Shown: positions 26,674-35,444, numbered from the stretch's first letter. The stretch: 64,000 nt of DNA from Novosphingobium sp. SCN 66-18 (GCA_001725355.1 MEGD01000007.1:1-64000); one strand, 5' to 3'. The notes: generated from the sequence alone by a model not told the origin. Translations and numbers: made by a program.

Positions 26674-27599
26674 GCATATTGGCAATTGCGGGCGGGGTCG
26701 GCGGGGCCAAACTGGCGGCGGGGCTGGCGGCGGTCTTGCCTGCGGGCGAATTGACCATCGCGGTCAACACCGGCGATGATTTTGAACATATGGGCCTGAC
26801 CATCTGTCCCGACATTGATTCTGTCACCTATGCCTTGGCGGGGATGAACAACCGCGAAAAGGGCTGGGGCGTGGCGGGCGAGACATGGGCTTTTATGGAC
26901 ATGGTGGGCAAGCTGGGCGGAGAGACATGGTTTGCGCTGGGCGATCGCGATCTGGCCACGCATATTTTGCGCACGCAGGCTTTGCGCGGGGGGCAAAGCC
27001 TCTCGGCGGTGGTGGCGCGGATGACGGCGGCGCTGGGCATTGGCCAAAGGCTCGTGCCGATGAGCGATGATCCGGTGCGCACGATTGTCTCGACCGACGA
27101 GGGTGATCTGGCCTTTCAGGATTATTTTGTACGGCGGCAATGCGCGCCTGTGTTCCGGGCGATCCGGTTCGACGGGGCGGAGCGGGCGCATATGGCGCAG
27201 GATTTCGCGGCGGCTCTGGCCGATCCGGGGCTGGAGGCGATTGTCTTTTGCCCGTCCAATCCGATCCTTTCGATTGCGCCGATCCTGTCGGTGCCGGGGG
27301 TGCGCGATGCGTTGATGGGGCGGCGGGTGCCTGCCGTGGCGCTCTCGCCCTTTATTGCGGGGCAAGCGATCAAGGGGCCGGCGGCCAAGATCATGGGCGA
27401 ACTGGGCCTTGGCACGACGCCGGGCGCGGTGGCGGACCAATATGCCGGGCTGATCGACGGGTTGATGGTGGACAGCGCGGATGCCGGGGCGCTTGATGGC
27501 GTGGTGGTCTGCGCGACCGACACGTTGATGCGCGACCCGGCGGATCAGGCAAGGCTGGCGCGTGAAGTGCTGGGCTTTGCCCGCAAGCTGGTGGATTGA
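26670..27599 (+). CDS. cofD: 2-phospho-L-lactate transferase (F420-0 synthesis)
   Basis: 309 aa, CofD/FbiA family. It joins the activated phospho-acid from CofC to FO, giving F420-0 or its precursor. Clear signs: AIAGGVGGAKLAAGL at the start, VNTGDDFEHMGLTICPDIDS, FALGDRDLATHILR, and the strand FCPSNPILSIAPIL. Length is normal. ATGA overlap with cofE upstream and a 4-nt gap before cofC indicate one transcript. Confidence 0.95.
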   Translation: MSILAIAGGVGGAKLAAGLAAVLPAGELTIAVNTGDDFEHMGLTICPDIDSVTYALAGMNNREKGWGVAGETWAFMDMVGKLGGETWFALGDRDLATHILRTQALRGGQSLSAVVARMTAALGIGQRLVPMSDDPVRTIVSTDEGDLAFQDYFVRRQCAPVFRAIRFDGAERAHMAQDFAAALADPGLEAIVFCPSNPILSIAPILSVPGVRDALMGRRVPAVALSPFIAGQAIKGPAAKIMGELGLGTTPGAVADQYAGLIDGLMVDSADAGALDGVVVCATDTLMRDPADQARLAREVLGFARKLVD

Positions 27600-27603
27600 G
27601 GCG

Positions 27604-28188
27604 ATGGCGCGGCCGGTCATCCTGATCCCGGTCAAACCCTTTGCGCAGGGTAAGTCGCGGCTGGCGGGCGTGATGGATGAGGCCGCGCGCGAGGCTTTAG
27701 CGCGGCGGCTGTTTGCCCATGTTCTGGAGCAGGCGAAGCAAGTTGCCGATGTGCTGGTGGTCAGCCGCGACGAGGATGCGTTGGCGCAGGCGCGCGGCGC
27801 GGGCGCGATGGCGCTGCGCGAGACATGGGCGGGGCATAATCCCGCACTGGCGCAGGCTTTGCTGAAACTGGACCAGATGGCGCGCGCGCCGGTGCTGATC
27901 GTCAGTTCGGATCTGCCCTTGCTGGGCGTGCAGGATCTGCGGGCGATGCTGGCGCCGCCGATGGGTGTCTCGGTGATGATCGCTACGGACACGGCGGGGC
28001 AGGGGACCAATGCGCTCTATCTGGCCCATCCCGCGATCCTTGCCCTGCGCTTTGGACCGGGCAGCCGCGCCGCGCATGAGCGCGAGGCGCGGCGCGCGGG
28101 GCTGGGCTGCCGGGTGATCCGGCGCGAGGGGCTGGCGCGCGATCTGGATGTGCCGGAGGATCTGCCTATTTTGCTCTCAAGGGCATAA
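27604..28188 (+). CDS. cofC: 2-phospho-L-lactate (or 3-phosphoglycerate) guanylyltransferase
   Basis: 194 aa, CofC family nucleotidyltransferase that makes the GDP-activated three-carbon acid used by CofD. I chose the ATG at 27604, 4 nt after the cofD stop, because it yields the family start PVKPFAQGKSRL; an in-frame start at 27562 would lie inside cofD. Other motifs: VSSDLPLL and DTAGQGTNALYL. In proteobacteria CofC may prefer 3-phosphoglycerate over 2-phospholactate or phosphoenolpyruvate, and no dehydro-F420 reductase domain is encoded here, which fits a saturated substrate. Last gene of the F420 operon. Confidence 0.92.
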   Translation: MARPVILIPVKPFAQGKSRLAGVMDEAAREALARRLFAHVLEQAKQVADVLVVSRDEDALAQARGAGAMALRETWAGHNPALAQALLKLDQMARAPVLIVSSDLPLLGVQDLRAMLAPPMGVSVMIATDTAGQGTNALYLAHPAILALRFGPGSRAAHEREARRAGLGCRVIRREGLARDLDVPEDLPILLSRA

Positions 28189-28193
28189 TTGGC

Positions 28194-28223
28194 TTGTGTG
28201 ATCCGGGCTGGAATGCCTATAAT
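28194..28223 (+). promoter_or_regulatory. Candidate promoter of thiolase 28263
   Basis: TTGTGT at 28194-28199 and TATAAT at 28218-28223, spaced 18 nt. The -10 is a consensus match, the -35 moderate. An operator-like repeat starts 2 nt after the -10. Confidence 0.5.
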
Positions 28224-28225
28224 TC

Positions 28226-28239
28226 TGCATCACAGTATA
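28226..28239. promoter_or_regulatory. Operator-like repeat upstream of thiolase
   Basis: TGCAT-CACA-GTATA, preceded by TTC; two mismatches from the strict palindrome but in line with the relaxed GTRYA half. Its position directly after a TATAAT box is that expected for a repressor site. Confidence 0.45.
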
Positions 28240-28262
28240 GATTCATAAAGAGAGGATGAGGC

Positions 28263-29435
28263 ATGGCGGAAGCCTATATCGTGGCCGTGGCGCGTTCGGC
28301 CGGGGGCAAGCGCGGCGGGCGGCTGGCCGGGGTGCATCCGGCGGATCTGGCCGGGCGGGTGCTGGCCGGTTTGATCGACCGGGCGGGGGCTGATCCCCAT
28401 GCGGTTGAGGATGTCATCATGGGCTGTGCCTGCCCTGGCGGTGAGCAGGGCGCCAATATCGCCCGCAACGCGGTGCTGGCGGGCGGATTACCCGAATCGG
28501 TGCCCGGCACCCATGTCGACCGCCAATGCGGATCGAGCCAACAGGCCGTCCACTTTGCCGCCGCCACGGTCATGGCGGGGGTGATGGACGTGGTGATCGC
28601 GGCGGGCGTCGAGAGCATGACCCGCGTGCCGATGGGCCTGCCCTGGACGCTGGCGGCCAAGCATGGTTTCGGCACATACCGCAGCCCCGGCATCGAGGCG
28701 CGCTATCCCGACACGCCCTTCAGCCAGTTTGGCGGGGCCGAAATGCTGGCCAAGAAATATGGCCTGACGCGCGATGTGCTGGATGCCTATGCGCTGGAAA
28801 GTCATCGCCGCGCCGCCGCCGCGACAGCAGAGGGCAAGTTTGACGCCGAAATCATCCCGCTGGAAGTGGTCACGCCCGAAGGTGAGACGGTGATCCACAA
28901 GACCGACGAAGGCATCCGCGCCGATGCCAGCCTCGAAAAGATCAGCAGCGTCAAATTGCTGACCGAGGGCGGCGTCATCAGCGCGGCCAATGCCAGCCAG
29001 ATCTGCGACGGCGCTGCGGCGGTGCTGGTGGTCAACGAGCGCGGGCTGAAGGCGTTGGGGTTGAAGCCCTTGGCCCGCATCCATCAGATGACCGTCCTTG
29101 GCCACGATCCCGTCATCATGCTCGAAGCGCCGATCCCGGCCACCCAGCGCGCTCTGGCCAAGGCGGGTATGGGGATCGGAGACATCGACCTCTATGAAGT
29201 CAACGAGGCCTTTGCCCCGGTGCCTTTGGCTTGGGCGCAGGCGCTGAATGCCGATGCGGCGCGGATGAATGTGCATGGCGGGGCGATTGCGCTGGGCCAT
29301 CCCCTTGGCGGGTCGGGGGCGAAGTTGATGTCGACCCTGGTCAGTGCGCTGCATTCGACCGGTGGGCGTTATGGCTTGCAGACCATGTGTGAGGCGGGCG
29401 GGATGGCCAATGTGACGATTGTGGAGAGGTTGTAA
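28263..29435 (+). CDS. Acetyl-CoA C-acyltransferase (thiolase)
   Basis: 390-aa thiolase II-type enzyme, normal length. Acylation Cys is C89 in DRQCGSSQQAV; the catalytic His lies in ALGHPLGGSGAKL and the second Cys in the C-terminal MCEAGGMAN segment. It would cleave a 3-oxoacyl-CoA to acetyl-CoA and a shortened acyl-CoA, unlike the Cys-lacking thiolase-like protein at 10818. It is a single-gene unit with its own promoter and operator-like repeat, 74 nt after cofC, and is followed by hairpins. Confidence 0.93.
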   Translation: MAEAYIVAVARSAGGKRGGRLAGVHPADLAGRVLAGLIDRAGADPHAVEDVIMGCACPGGEQGANIARNAVLAGGLPESVPGTHVDRQCGSSQQAVHFAAATVMAGVMDVVIAAGVESMTRVPMGLPWTLAAKHGFGTYRSPGIEARYPDTPFSQFGGAEMLAKKYGLTRDVLDAYALESHRRAAAATAEGKFDAEIIPLEVVTPEGETVIHKTDEGIRADASLEKISSVKLLTEGGVISAANASQICDGAAAVLVVNERGLKALGLKPLARIHQMTVLGHDPVIMLEAPIPATQRALAKAGMGIGDIDLYEVNEAFAPVPLAWAQALNADAARMNVHGGAIALGHPLGGSGAKLMSTLVSALHSTGGRYGLQTMCEAGGMANVTIVERL

Positions 29436-29460
29436 GAAAGGGAGAGTTTGCCTCCGGCGG

Positions 29461-29482
29461 GCAAAGGGCGAAAGCCCTTTGC
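29461..29482 (+). terminator. Hairpin with GAAA loop after thiolase
   Basis: A perfect 9-bp stem (29461-29469 with 29474-29482) closes a GAAA tetraloop, 25 nt after the thiolase stop. No T-run follows, so it may act with the stronger hairpin at 29534. Confidence 0.5.
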
Positions 29483-29533
29483 AATCCCGTTAATGGGGTG
29501 GTGGCAAGATTGCCATGTTGGGGGGGTGATTAT

Positions 29534-29582
29534 TAAAGCCTGCGGCGCGGAAAGGTCAGTCCTATCCGCGCCGCAGGCTTTA
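29534..29582. terminator. Bidirectional terminator between convergent genes
   Basis: A perfect 18-bp stem (29534-29551 with 29565-29582) with a 13-nt loop lies between the thiolase (+) and the dehydrogenase ending at 29686 (-). Both outer arms carry short A/T ends, so it can stop transcripts from either side. The rest of 29436-29685 shows no further gene. Confidence 0.75.
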
Positions 29583-29685
29583 TCATTTCGACATTGCGTC
29601 CGACACCCATTGGCCGAACCCAACACGCAACGCAGACAGTAACGGGAGCGCGAGGGTCTAGACCCTCGCACCTAAAACCCTTTCT

Positions 29686-31356
29686 TCAATTCCCGCCATC
29701 CAGCAACCGCCGCGCAATCACCTGCGCCTGAATCTCGCCCGCGCCTTCGAAGATATTCAAAATCCGCGCATCGGCCAGCAGGCGGCTGACGACATATTCC
29801 ATGGCGAAACCGTTGCCGCCGTGGATCTGCAAGGCATTATCCGCCGCCGCCCATGCCACGCGCGCACCGATCAGCTTGGCCATGCCGGCTTCAAGGTCGC
29901 ATCGCTTGCTCTCGTCCTTGCGGCGGGCGGCGAAATAGGTGAGCTGGCGCGCGCCCATGATTTCCGCCGCCATCATCGCCAGCTTGTTGGCCACGCGGGG
30001 AAATTCAATGATCGGGCGTCCGAATTGCTTGCGGTCCATTGCATAGGCAAGGCCGACGTCCAGCGAAGCCTGCGCCACGCCGATGGCGCGCGCAGCGGTC
30101 TGGATGCGCGCGCTTTCAAATGTGGCCATCAATTGCTTGAAGCCCTGCCCCTCGACCCCGCCCAGCAGGTTGGCGGAGCGAACGCGAAAATCGTCAAAGC
30201 CGATTTCGTATTCCTTCATGCCGCGATAGCCGATCACGCCGATCTCGCCCCCGCTCATGCCGGGGCTGGGGAAGGGGTTGGCCTCATCGCCGCGCATTTT
30301 AGGCGCGATCAGCATCGACAGACCGCTGTGGTTGCGCGTTTCCGGATTGGTGCGCACCAGCAGCGTCATCACATCGGCGCGGGCGGCATGGGTGATCCAT
30401 GTCTTGTTGCCGCTGATGCTGTATTCCTCGCCGTTCAGCGTGGCGCGGGTGCGCAAAGAGCCAAGGTCGGACCCGGTATCAGGCTCGGTAAACACGGCGG
30501 TGGGCAGGATCGCGGCGCTGGCGATCTGGGGCAACCAGTGCTGCTTTTGCTCCAGCGTGCCGCCGGTCAGGATCAGTTCGGCGGCGATTTCGGACCGCGT
30601 GGCCAGCGAGCCGACCCCGATCCACCCGCGCGACAATTCTTCGGACACCACGCACATCGCGGTCTTGCCCATGCCCAGCCCGCCGAATTCCTCAGGGATG
30701 GTCATGGCGAACACGCCCATCTCGCCCAGTTCGTCGACCAGTTCGATGGGGATCAATTCGTCCTTCAAATGCCATTCGTGAGCATGGGGCGCGACCTTGT
30801 CATTCGACAGGGCAAAGAATTGATCGCGGATCAGGGTGAGCGTTTCATCCAGCCCGCAATTTTCCAGCGTCACCCGCCCGCGCGCATCCATCAGGTGGCG
30901 CGCGATGGCGGTTTTGACCTCTTGCGTCCCGCCCTCGCGGATCAGGCGGGTCAGGGCGGGGGCGTCGAGCGCATCGGCATTATCGCAGAGGTCAGCGGGG
31001 CGGATCACCTCGCCCTGATTCATCGCGATGCCGCCGCGCATCTGCGCGCCATATTCGGCAAACAGCAATTGGGCGAGCAGGGCCTCGACCTCGGTAAATT
31101 CCCCGGCCTGCTCCAGCGCGGCGGCCCATGTGGAAACCTCGCGCAGCAATTCGGCATAGGAGGCATACCAGCCAAAGCCATGGACGATATGCTGCTGCTC
31201 GTCGGCGGCCACGCGGTCCACCTTGCCCTCGGGCGTGGCGATGCGGGCCTTCACCTGCGGCTGGGCATGGGCGACAAAAGCCGCTGCCGCATCCGCCGCC
31301 TGGGAAAGCAGGGCGGTCAGCCCCGGCAGAACCATATCCGGCCATTTGGGCGTCAT
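29686..31356 (-). CDS. Long acyl-CoA dehydrogenase, (2S)-methylsuccinyl-CoA dehydrogenase-like
   Basis: 556 aa. The ordinary ACAD domain occupies about 175-556 (FTEPDTGSDLGS, FESARIQTAARAIG, DRKQFGRP, IFEGAGEIQ at the end). It is preceded by a helical extension of about 170 residues. That two-part layout and length resemble methylsuccinyl-CoA dehydrogenase (Mcd) of the ethylmalonyl-CoA pathway. It would oxidise a branched or dicarboxylic acyl-CoA with FAD, electrons passing to ETF. Last gene of the four-gene minus operon; its start overlaps the upstream crotonase (ATGA). The Mcd assignment is tentative; another branched-chain ACAD with an N-terminal extension is possible. Confidence 0.85.
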   Translation of the reverse strand: MTPKWPDMVLPGLTALLSQAADAAAAFVAHAQPQVKARIATPEGKVDRVAADEQQHIVHGFGWYASYAELLREVSTWAAALEQAGEFTEVEALLAQLLFAEYGAQMRGGIAMNQGEVIRPADLCDNADALDAPALTRLIREGGTQEVKTAIARHLMDARGRVTLENCGLDETLTLIRDQFFALSNDKVAPHAHEWHLKDELIPIELVDELGEMGVFAMTIPEEFGGLGMGKTAMCVVSEELSRGWIGVGSLATRSEIAAELILTGGTLEQKQHWLPQIASAAILPTAVFTEPDTGSDLGSLRTRATLNGEEYSISGNKTWITHAARADVMTLLVRTNPETRNHSGLSMLIAPKMRGDEANPFPSPGMSGGEIGVIGYRGMKEYEIGFDDFRVRSANLLGGVEGQGFKQLMATFESARIQTAARAIGVAQASLDVGLAYAMDRKQFGRPIIEFPRVANKLAMMAAEIMGARQLTYFAARRKDESKRCDLEAGMAKLIGARVAWAAADNALQIHGGNGFAMEYVVSRLLADARILNIFEGAGEIQAQVIARRLLDGGN

Positions 31357-32216
31357 TCCTTATCCCCCGCTTGGCGTTTGTTCGCCGCCGCCATTGCCTT
31401 GGAGTCCAGCCCGCCGACAAGGTGGCCGGTCATCAACTGGTTATGCGCATGGGCCAGATGGTGCATGTGGAACACGCCATCCATCGCCTGACGCTTGCCG
31501 CGCAGATCCTCTACGAAATTGAACGCCTGCTTGGTCAGCGCCATGCCGAAACGGTCGCGTTCGACCAGTTCGGCGGCGATCTTGGCGACTTCCTCGCGCA
31601 GGGTTTCGCGCGGGAAGATCTCATTGACCATACCGAACTGATGGGCGCGGGCGGCCGGCATCCGGCGGCCCAGCAGGAGCAATTCACGCGCCACGCGGGG
31701 CGGCAATTCAAACGCATGGGCGAAATATTCCACGCCCGGCTGGGCCATGCGCAACACCGGGTCCTGAAAGAACGCATCCTCGGACGCGATAATCAGGTCG
31801 CACACCCACGCCAGCATCAGCCCGCCCGCGATGCACGCGCCCTGCACCATGGCGATCATCGGTTTGGGGATCTCCTGCCAGCGGCGGCACAGGCCCAGAT
31901 AGCCGTCCTGTTCCAGCACATATTGCCGCTCGGCCCCTCCCTTGTTGGTGTGGTCCCACCACATCGTCGTGCGGTGGCGCGGCATGTGGCTGTCCTTTTC
32001 GGGAGTGCCGATGTCGTGGCCTGCGGAAAAATGCTTCCCCTCGCCGCCCAGCACGATGACCTTGACCTCATCATCCTCGACCGCGCGTTTGAACGCATCG
32101 TCCAATTGGCCCAGCAGGCGATAGTTCTGCGCATTGGAATATTGCGGGCGGTTCAGCATCACCCATGCCACGCCATCGGTGACGTTATAGGTGACGAATT
32201 CGGGTTCCTCGCTCAT
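31353..32216 (-). CDS. Enoyl-CoA hydratase/isomerase family protein without the catalytic Glu pair
   Basis: 287-aa crotonase-fold protein. Family strands (VAWVMLNRPQYSNAQN) and the oxyanion loop (HFSAGHDIG) are clear. At the sites of the two hydration glutamates it has Met (GGLMLAWVCD) and Val (FFQDPVLRM), so simple hydration is unlikely; an isomerase or C-C bond hydrolase is possible. An extended C-terminal helix region follows (KRQAMDGVFHMHHLAHAHNQ). Start chosen at the Met of MSEEPEF, 14 nt after the SDR stop; an upstream in-frame start runs into the SDR gene. Confidence 0.85.
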   Translation of the reverse strand: MSEEPEFVTYNVTDGVAWVMLNRPQYSNAQNYRLLGQLDDAFKRAVEDDEVKVIVLGGEGKHFSAGHDIGTPEKDSHMPRHRTTMWWDHTNKGGAERQYVLEQDGYLGLCRRWQEIPKPMIAMVQGACIAGGLMLAWVCDLIIASEDAFFQDPVLRMAQPGVEYFAHAFELPPRVARELLLLGRRMPAARAHQFGMVNEIFPRETLREEVAKIAAELVERDRFGMALTKQAFNFVEDLRGKRQAMDGVFHMHHLAHAHNQLMTGHLVGGLDSKAMAAANKRQAGDKE

Positions 32217-32230
32217 CGGCTCTATCCCCC

Positions 32231-33013
32231 TCAACGCGGCGCCATGCGGATGCCGCCGTCCAGCCGGACATCCTCGCCGTTCCAATAATCGTTCTCGATC
32301 ATGGCCAGCGCCATGGCGGCAAATTCGGGCGGGCGGCCAAAACGCTTGGGAAAGGGCACGCTGGCGGCCAGCGATTGCTTTACCGCATCGGCCGCGCGCG
32401 CCATCAGCGGCGTGTCGAAAATGCCGGGCAGGATGCAGTTCACCCGGATGCCATCGTTCATCAGATCGCGCGCCATGGGCAGGGTCAGGCTGACGATCCC
32501 GCCCTTGGACGCGGCATAGGCTGCCTGACCGATCTGGCCATCCTCGGCGGCCACGCTGCCGGTGTTGATGATGACGCCGCGCGCGCCATCCTCCAGCGGC
32601 GAGAGATCCAGCATCCCCCGCGCCGATTTGGCGCAGCAGCGGAACGTGCCGATCAGGTTGATCTGGATGATCCGCTCGAATTGGTCGGTGGGGAAGGCTT
32701 TGGTTTCGCCGGTCGCCTTGTCACGCGAGGCGGTTTTGATGACATTGCCGGTGCCTGCGCAGTTCACCAAAATGCGCTCCTGCCCGTGGGCCGCGCGCGC
32801 CTTGGCGAAACCTGCATCCACGCTGGCCTCGTCGGTCACATCCACCTTGCAGAACAGGCCGCCGATGTCGGCCGCGACTTTTTCGCCGGTTTCCTCGTTG
32901 AAATCGAACAGGGCGACCTTGACCCCCTTGGCCGCCAAGGCGCGCGCCGTGGCCTCGCCAAGGCCCGAGGCACCGCCGGTGACAATGGCCGAAACGCTGG
33001 TGTCGAGTTGCAT
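32231..33013 (-). CDS. Short-chain dehydrogenase, HSD17B10-like
   Basis: 260-aa classical SDR. Cofactor motif VTGGASGLGEATARAL, Asp (FDFNEETGE) favouring NAD+, NCAGTGN, and YxxxK in QAAYAASKGG. The insert between the NAG motif and the active site (SRDKATGETKAFPTDQFERI) is typical of type 2 3-hydroxyacyl-CoA dehydrogenase/17-beta-HSD10. Such enzymes oxidise 2-methyl-3-hydroxyacyl-CoA and hydroxysteroids. Start at 33013 behind GAGGAGAG. Sits 11 nt after the CoA-transferase gene. Confidence 0.9.
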   Translation of the reverse strand: MQLDTSVSAIVTGGASGLGEATARALAAKGVKVALFDFNEETGEKVAADIGGLFCKVDVTDEASVDAGFAKARAAHGQERILVNCAGTGNVIKTASRDKATGETKAFPTDQFERIIQINLIGTFRCCAKSARGMLDLSPLEDGARGVIINTGSVAAEDGQIGQAAYAASKGGIVSLTLPMARDLMNDGIRVNCILPGIFDTPLMARAADAVKQSLAASVPFPKRFGRPPEFAAMALAMIENDYWNGEDVRLDGGIRMAPR

Positions 33014-33024
33014 CAATTCTCTCC

Positions 33025-34257
33025 TCAAGCCTTGCGCTGGGCAATGACGCCATCGGCGGACAGCGCATCAAGCGCTTCGTCCGTCATGGGCAGCCAGTCC
33101 CGCAGGATCTCGTTGGTGTGCTCGCCCACGCGGGGGGGCTGGCGGCGGTAATCGGCGGGCGTGGCCGACAGCTTGCCCGGATAGGCGACTGTGGGGATCT
33201 CCACCCCATCCTCGCGCGTGAAACGGTGGACGGTGCCGCGCGCCTCGACAAAGGGGTCTTCGAACACGTCCTTGATGGTGTTGACCGGGCCGGAGGGCAC
33301 GCCACAGGCCTCGAAACGGTCGATCAGGCTGTTGCGCGTGTGGGGACGGACCAGATCCTGCACGATGGCCTCAATCGCATCGCGGTTGATCAGGCGCGCG
33401 CGGCTGGTGGCGAAACGCGGATCATCGGCCAGATGGGCGGCATCCATTTCGATGCATAGCGCGCGGAACTGTCGGTCATTACCCACCGCGATAATCATCA
33501 CGCCATCGGCCACTTCAAAGGTCTTGTACGGCACCACCGTGGGATGGCGATTGCCCAGCCGCCCCGGAACGACCCCGCCCACCAGCCAGTTCGAACCCTG
33601 ATTGGCCAGCATGGCGATTTGCGTGTCGAGCAGGGAAATGTCGATCTGCTGCCCTTCGCCGGTGCGCTCGGCATGGCGCAGCGCGGCCAGGATCGAGACC
33701 GTGGCATACATGCCGGTGGACAGGTCCGCCATGGCCACGCCCGCGCGCAGCGGTCCGCCATCCTCTTCGCCGGTGATCGACATGAAGCCGCCCATGCCCT
33801 GCGCGACGAAATCATAGCCACCGCGTTTGGTATAGGGCCCGGTCTGGCCAAAGCCGGTGATCGAGCAATAGACAGCGCGCGGGTTGATCGCCTTCAGGCT
33901 TTCATAATCCAGCCCGTATTTCTTCAGCCCGCCGACCTTGAAATTTTCCACGATAATGTCAGCCCGCGCCGCCAGATCGCGGATCAGCGCCGCGCCATCG
34001 GGATGGGCCAGATTGATTGCGGCCGACCTCTTGTTGCGATTGGCGCAGAGGTAATAGGCGCTCTCGCCCAGTTCAGGCGCGCCATCGGGGCCGATCAGAT
34101 TGGGCGGGCCCCAAGCGCGCGTATCGTCGCCCGCGCCGGGCAATTCGATCTTGATCACATCGGCGCCGAAATCGGCCAGAATCTGCGTTGACCACGGCCC
34201 GGCCAGCACGCGCGACAGGTCCAGCACCCGCACGCCATCAAGCGCGCGCGCGCTCAT
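33025..34257 (-). CDS. CaiB/BaiF family CoA-transferase
   Basis: 410-aa type III CoA-transferase with intact motifs: N-terminal VLDLSRVLAGPWSTQILADF, GADVIKIE, the GFGQTGPY loop and catalytic Asp149 in GGYDF, followed by GMGGFMSITG. It would move CoA from a donor such as succinyl-CoA to a carboxylic acid of the pathway. First gene of the minus operon 34257-29686; its upstream region holds an operator-like repeat (34377). Confidence 0.92.
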   Translation of the reverse strand: MSARALDGVRVLDLSRVLAGPWSTQILADFGADVIKIELPGAGDDTRAWGPPNLIGPDGAPELGESAYYLCANRNKRSAAINLAHPDGAALIRDLAARADIIVENFKVGGLKKYGLDYESLKAINPRAVYCSITGFGQTGPYTKRGGYDFVAQGMGGFMSITGEEDGGPLRAGVAMADLSTGMYATVSILAALRHAERTGEGQQIDISLLDTQIAMLANQGSNWLVGGVVPGRLGNRHPTVVPYKTFEVADGVMIIAVGNDRQFRALCIEMDAAHLADDPRFATSRARLINRDAIEAIVQDLVRPHTRNSLIDRFEACGVPSGPVNTIKDVFEDPFVEARGTVHRFTREDGVEIPTVAYPGKLSATPADYRRQPPRVGEHTNEILRDWLPMTDEALDALSADGVIAQRKA

Positions 34258-34376
34258 GCCGGTTTCTCGCAAGACTTGGTTGTGGTGGGCACGCGCCTGT
34301 CTCTCCCGTCCTGATTCTGATCTGTGGACTTGTTGCTCCTGCGATAGACTCTGGCGCGGGTGAGGGCAAGATATTT

Positions 34377-34390
34377 TGCACTAAGGGTTA
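34377..34390. promoter_or_regulatory. Operator-like repeat, weak second half
   Basis: TTTTGCAC-TAAG-GGTTA, strong first half but three mismatches in the second half against the strict form. It lies 120 nt upstream of the CoA-transferase start (minus) and 122 nt upstream of the EamA start (plus), so it could serve either side. Confidence 0.35.
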
Positions 34391-34475
34391 CTTTTGATTT
34401 TGCGCGATGGGCGTTGGCGCAACAGGATTTGCGACGAAAATGCTGGAATTCCGGCTTACTTATGGGCAAGATTCC

Positions 34476-34489
34476 TGTACTCTTGTGCA
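34476..34489. promoter_or_regulatory. Operator-like repeat upstream of EamA transporter
   Basis: TGTAC-TCTT-GTGCA; minus-strand reading TTTGCAC-AAGA-GTACA, one mismatch from the strict palindrome. It ends 22 nt before the ATG at 34512, the same distance as at the first PQQ dehydrogenase. Confidence 0.55.
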
Positions 34490-34511
34490 AATATCATAAG
34501 GGGATGGGATC

Positions 34512-35378
34512 ATGGAGCAGCAGCACCCGCATATGGGCGCATCGGGATTGGCGGTGGCGCTGCTGGTCAATGTCCTGTTTGCGGCCAATGTCATCGCGAT
34601 GAAGGTGGTGGTCGATGCCACCTCGCCGCTGTGGTCGATTGCGGCGCGCATGGGGGTGGTGGCGCTGGTCTGTGCGCCGTGGTTTCGTCTGCCGCGCGGG
34701 CGGGTGAAGGTGATCGCGGCCTATGGCGTGCTTAACGGCGGGCTGTTCTTGCTGCTGATGAACCTTGCGCTGCATCTGGCCACCAATGTCGGGGCGCTGG
34801 CGATTGTGGGGCAGCTCAGCGTGCCTTTCTCGCTTTTGCTGGGAGCGGTGGTGTTGAAAGAGCGCCTTTCGCCCGCGCGCGGGGTTGGGGTGGCGCTGGC
34901 GATTATCGGCGTGCTGGTGCTGGGCTTTGATCCGCGCATTGCCGGGGAATTGCCCGCCGTGCTGGTGATGGCGGGGGCGGCGATGGTGTGGGGCGGGGCG
35001 GCGCTGATCCAGCGGCGGCTGGGCGGGATCGGGGTGATGACCATTCAGGCGTGGAACGGGCTGATGGGGCTGGTGATGCTGGCGCCCTTTGCCGCGATGT
35101 TCGAGGCGGATAAATTCGGCCGCCTGTTCGCCATGCCCATGCCTGCTATGGGCTGGTTCGCCTTTACCAGCCTCGGTTCGACCGTGCTGGGGCAGGGGGC
35201 GCTGGCATGGCTGCTGCAACGCCATCCGATCAATGCGGTGATGCCGTTGATGCTGGCGGCGCCGGTGCTGGCGACCTGCTTTTCCGCGCTCTATTTCCAT
35301 TCGCCCATCACGGCGATGATGGCGCTGGGCGGGGGGATCACGCTGGTGGGTGTGGCGATCATCGCCAAGGTAAAGTGA
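34512..35378 (+). CDS. EamA/DMT family transporter
   Basis: 288 aa with about ten hydrophobic segments in two repeats of five, the layout of drug/metabolite (EamA) permeases. Starts at ATG 34512 behind GGGGATGGG. The first helix has VLFAANVIAMKVVVDATSPL and the second repeat PAVLVMAGAAMVWGGAALI. Usually an exporter of metabolites or amino-acid-like compounds. Single-gene unit with an operator-like repeat just upstream and a strong hairpin after it, so it probably belongs to the island's regulon. Substrate unknown. Confidence 0.88.
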   Translation: MEQQHPHMGASGLAVALLVNVLFAANVIAMKVVVDATSPLWSIAARMGVVALVCAPWFRLPRGRVKVIAAYGVLNGGLFLLLMNLALHLATNVGALAIVGQLSVPFSLLLGAVVLKERLSPARGVGVALAIIGVLVLGFDPRIAGELPAVLVMAGAAMVWGGAALIQRRLGGIGVMTIQAWNGLMGLVMLAPFAAMFEADKFGRLFAMPMPAMGWFAFTSLGSTVLGQGALAWLLQRHPINAVMPLMLAAPVLATCFSALYFHSPITAMMALGGGITLVGVAIIAKVK

Positions 35379-35393
35379 AATGGGGCAAAATGA

Positions 35394-35428
35394 AACCGGC
35401 CATCACGGGGAGAGCGTGATGGCCGGTT
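35394..35428. terminator. Bidirectional terminator between EamA and thiolase
   Basis: A perfect 14-bp stem (35394-35407 with 35415-35428) and 7-nt loop sit between the convergent genes ending at 35378 (+) and 35445 (-). Confidence 0.75.
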
Positions 35429-35444
35429 CGCTAAAGCGCGTTGT

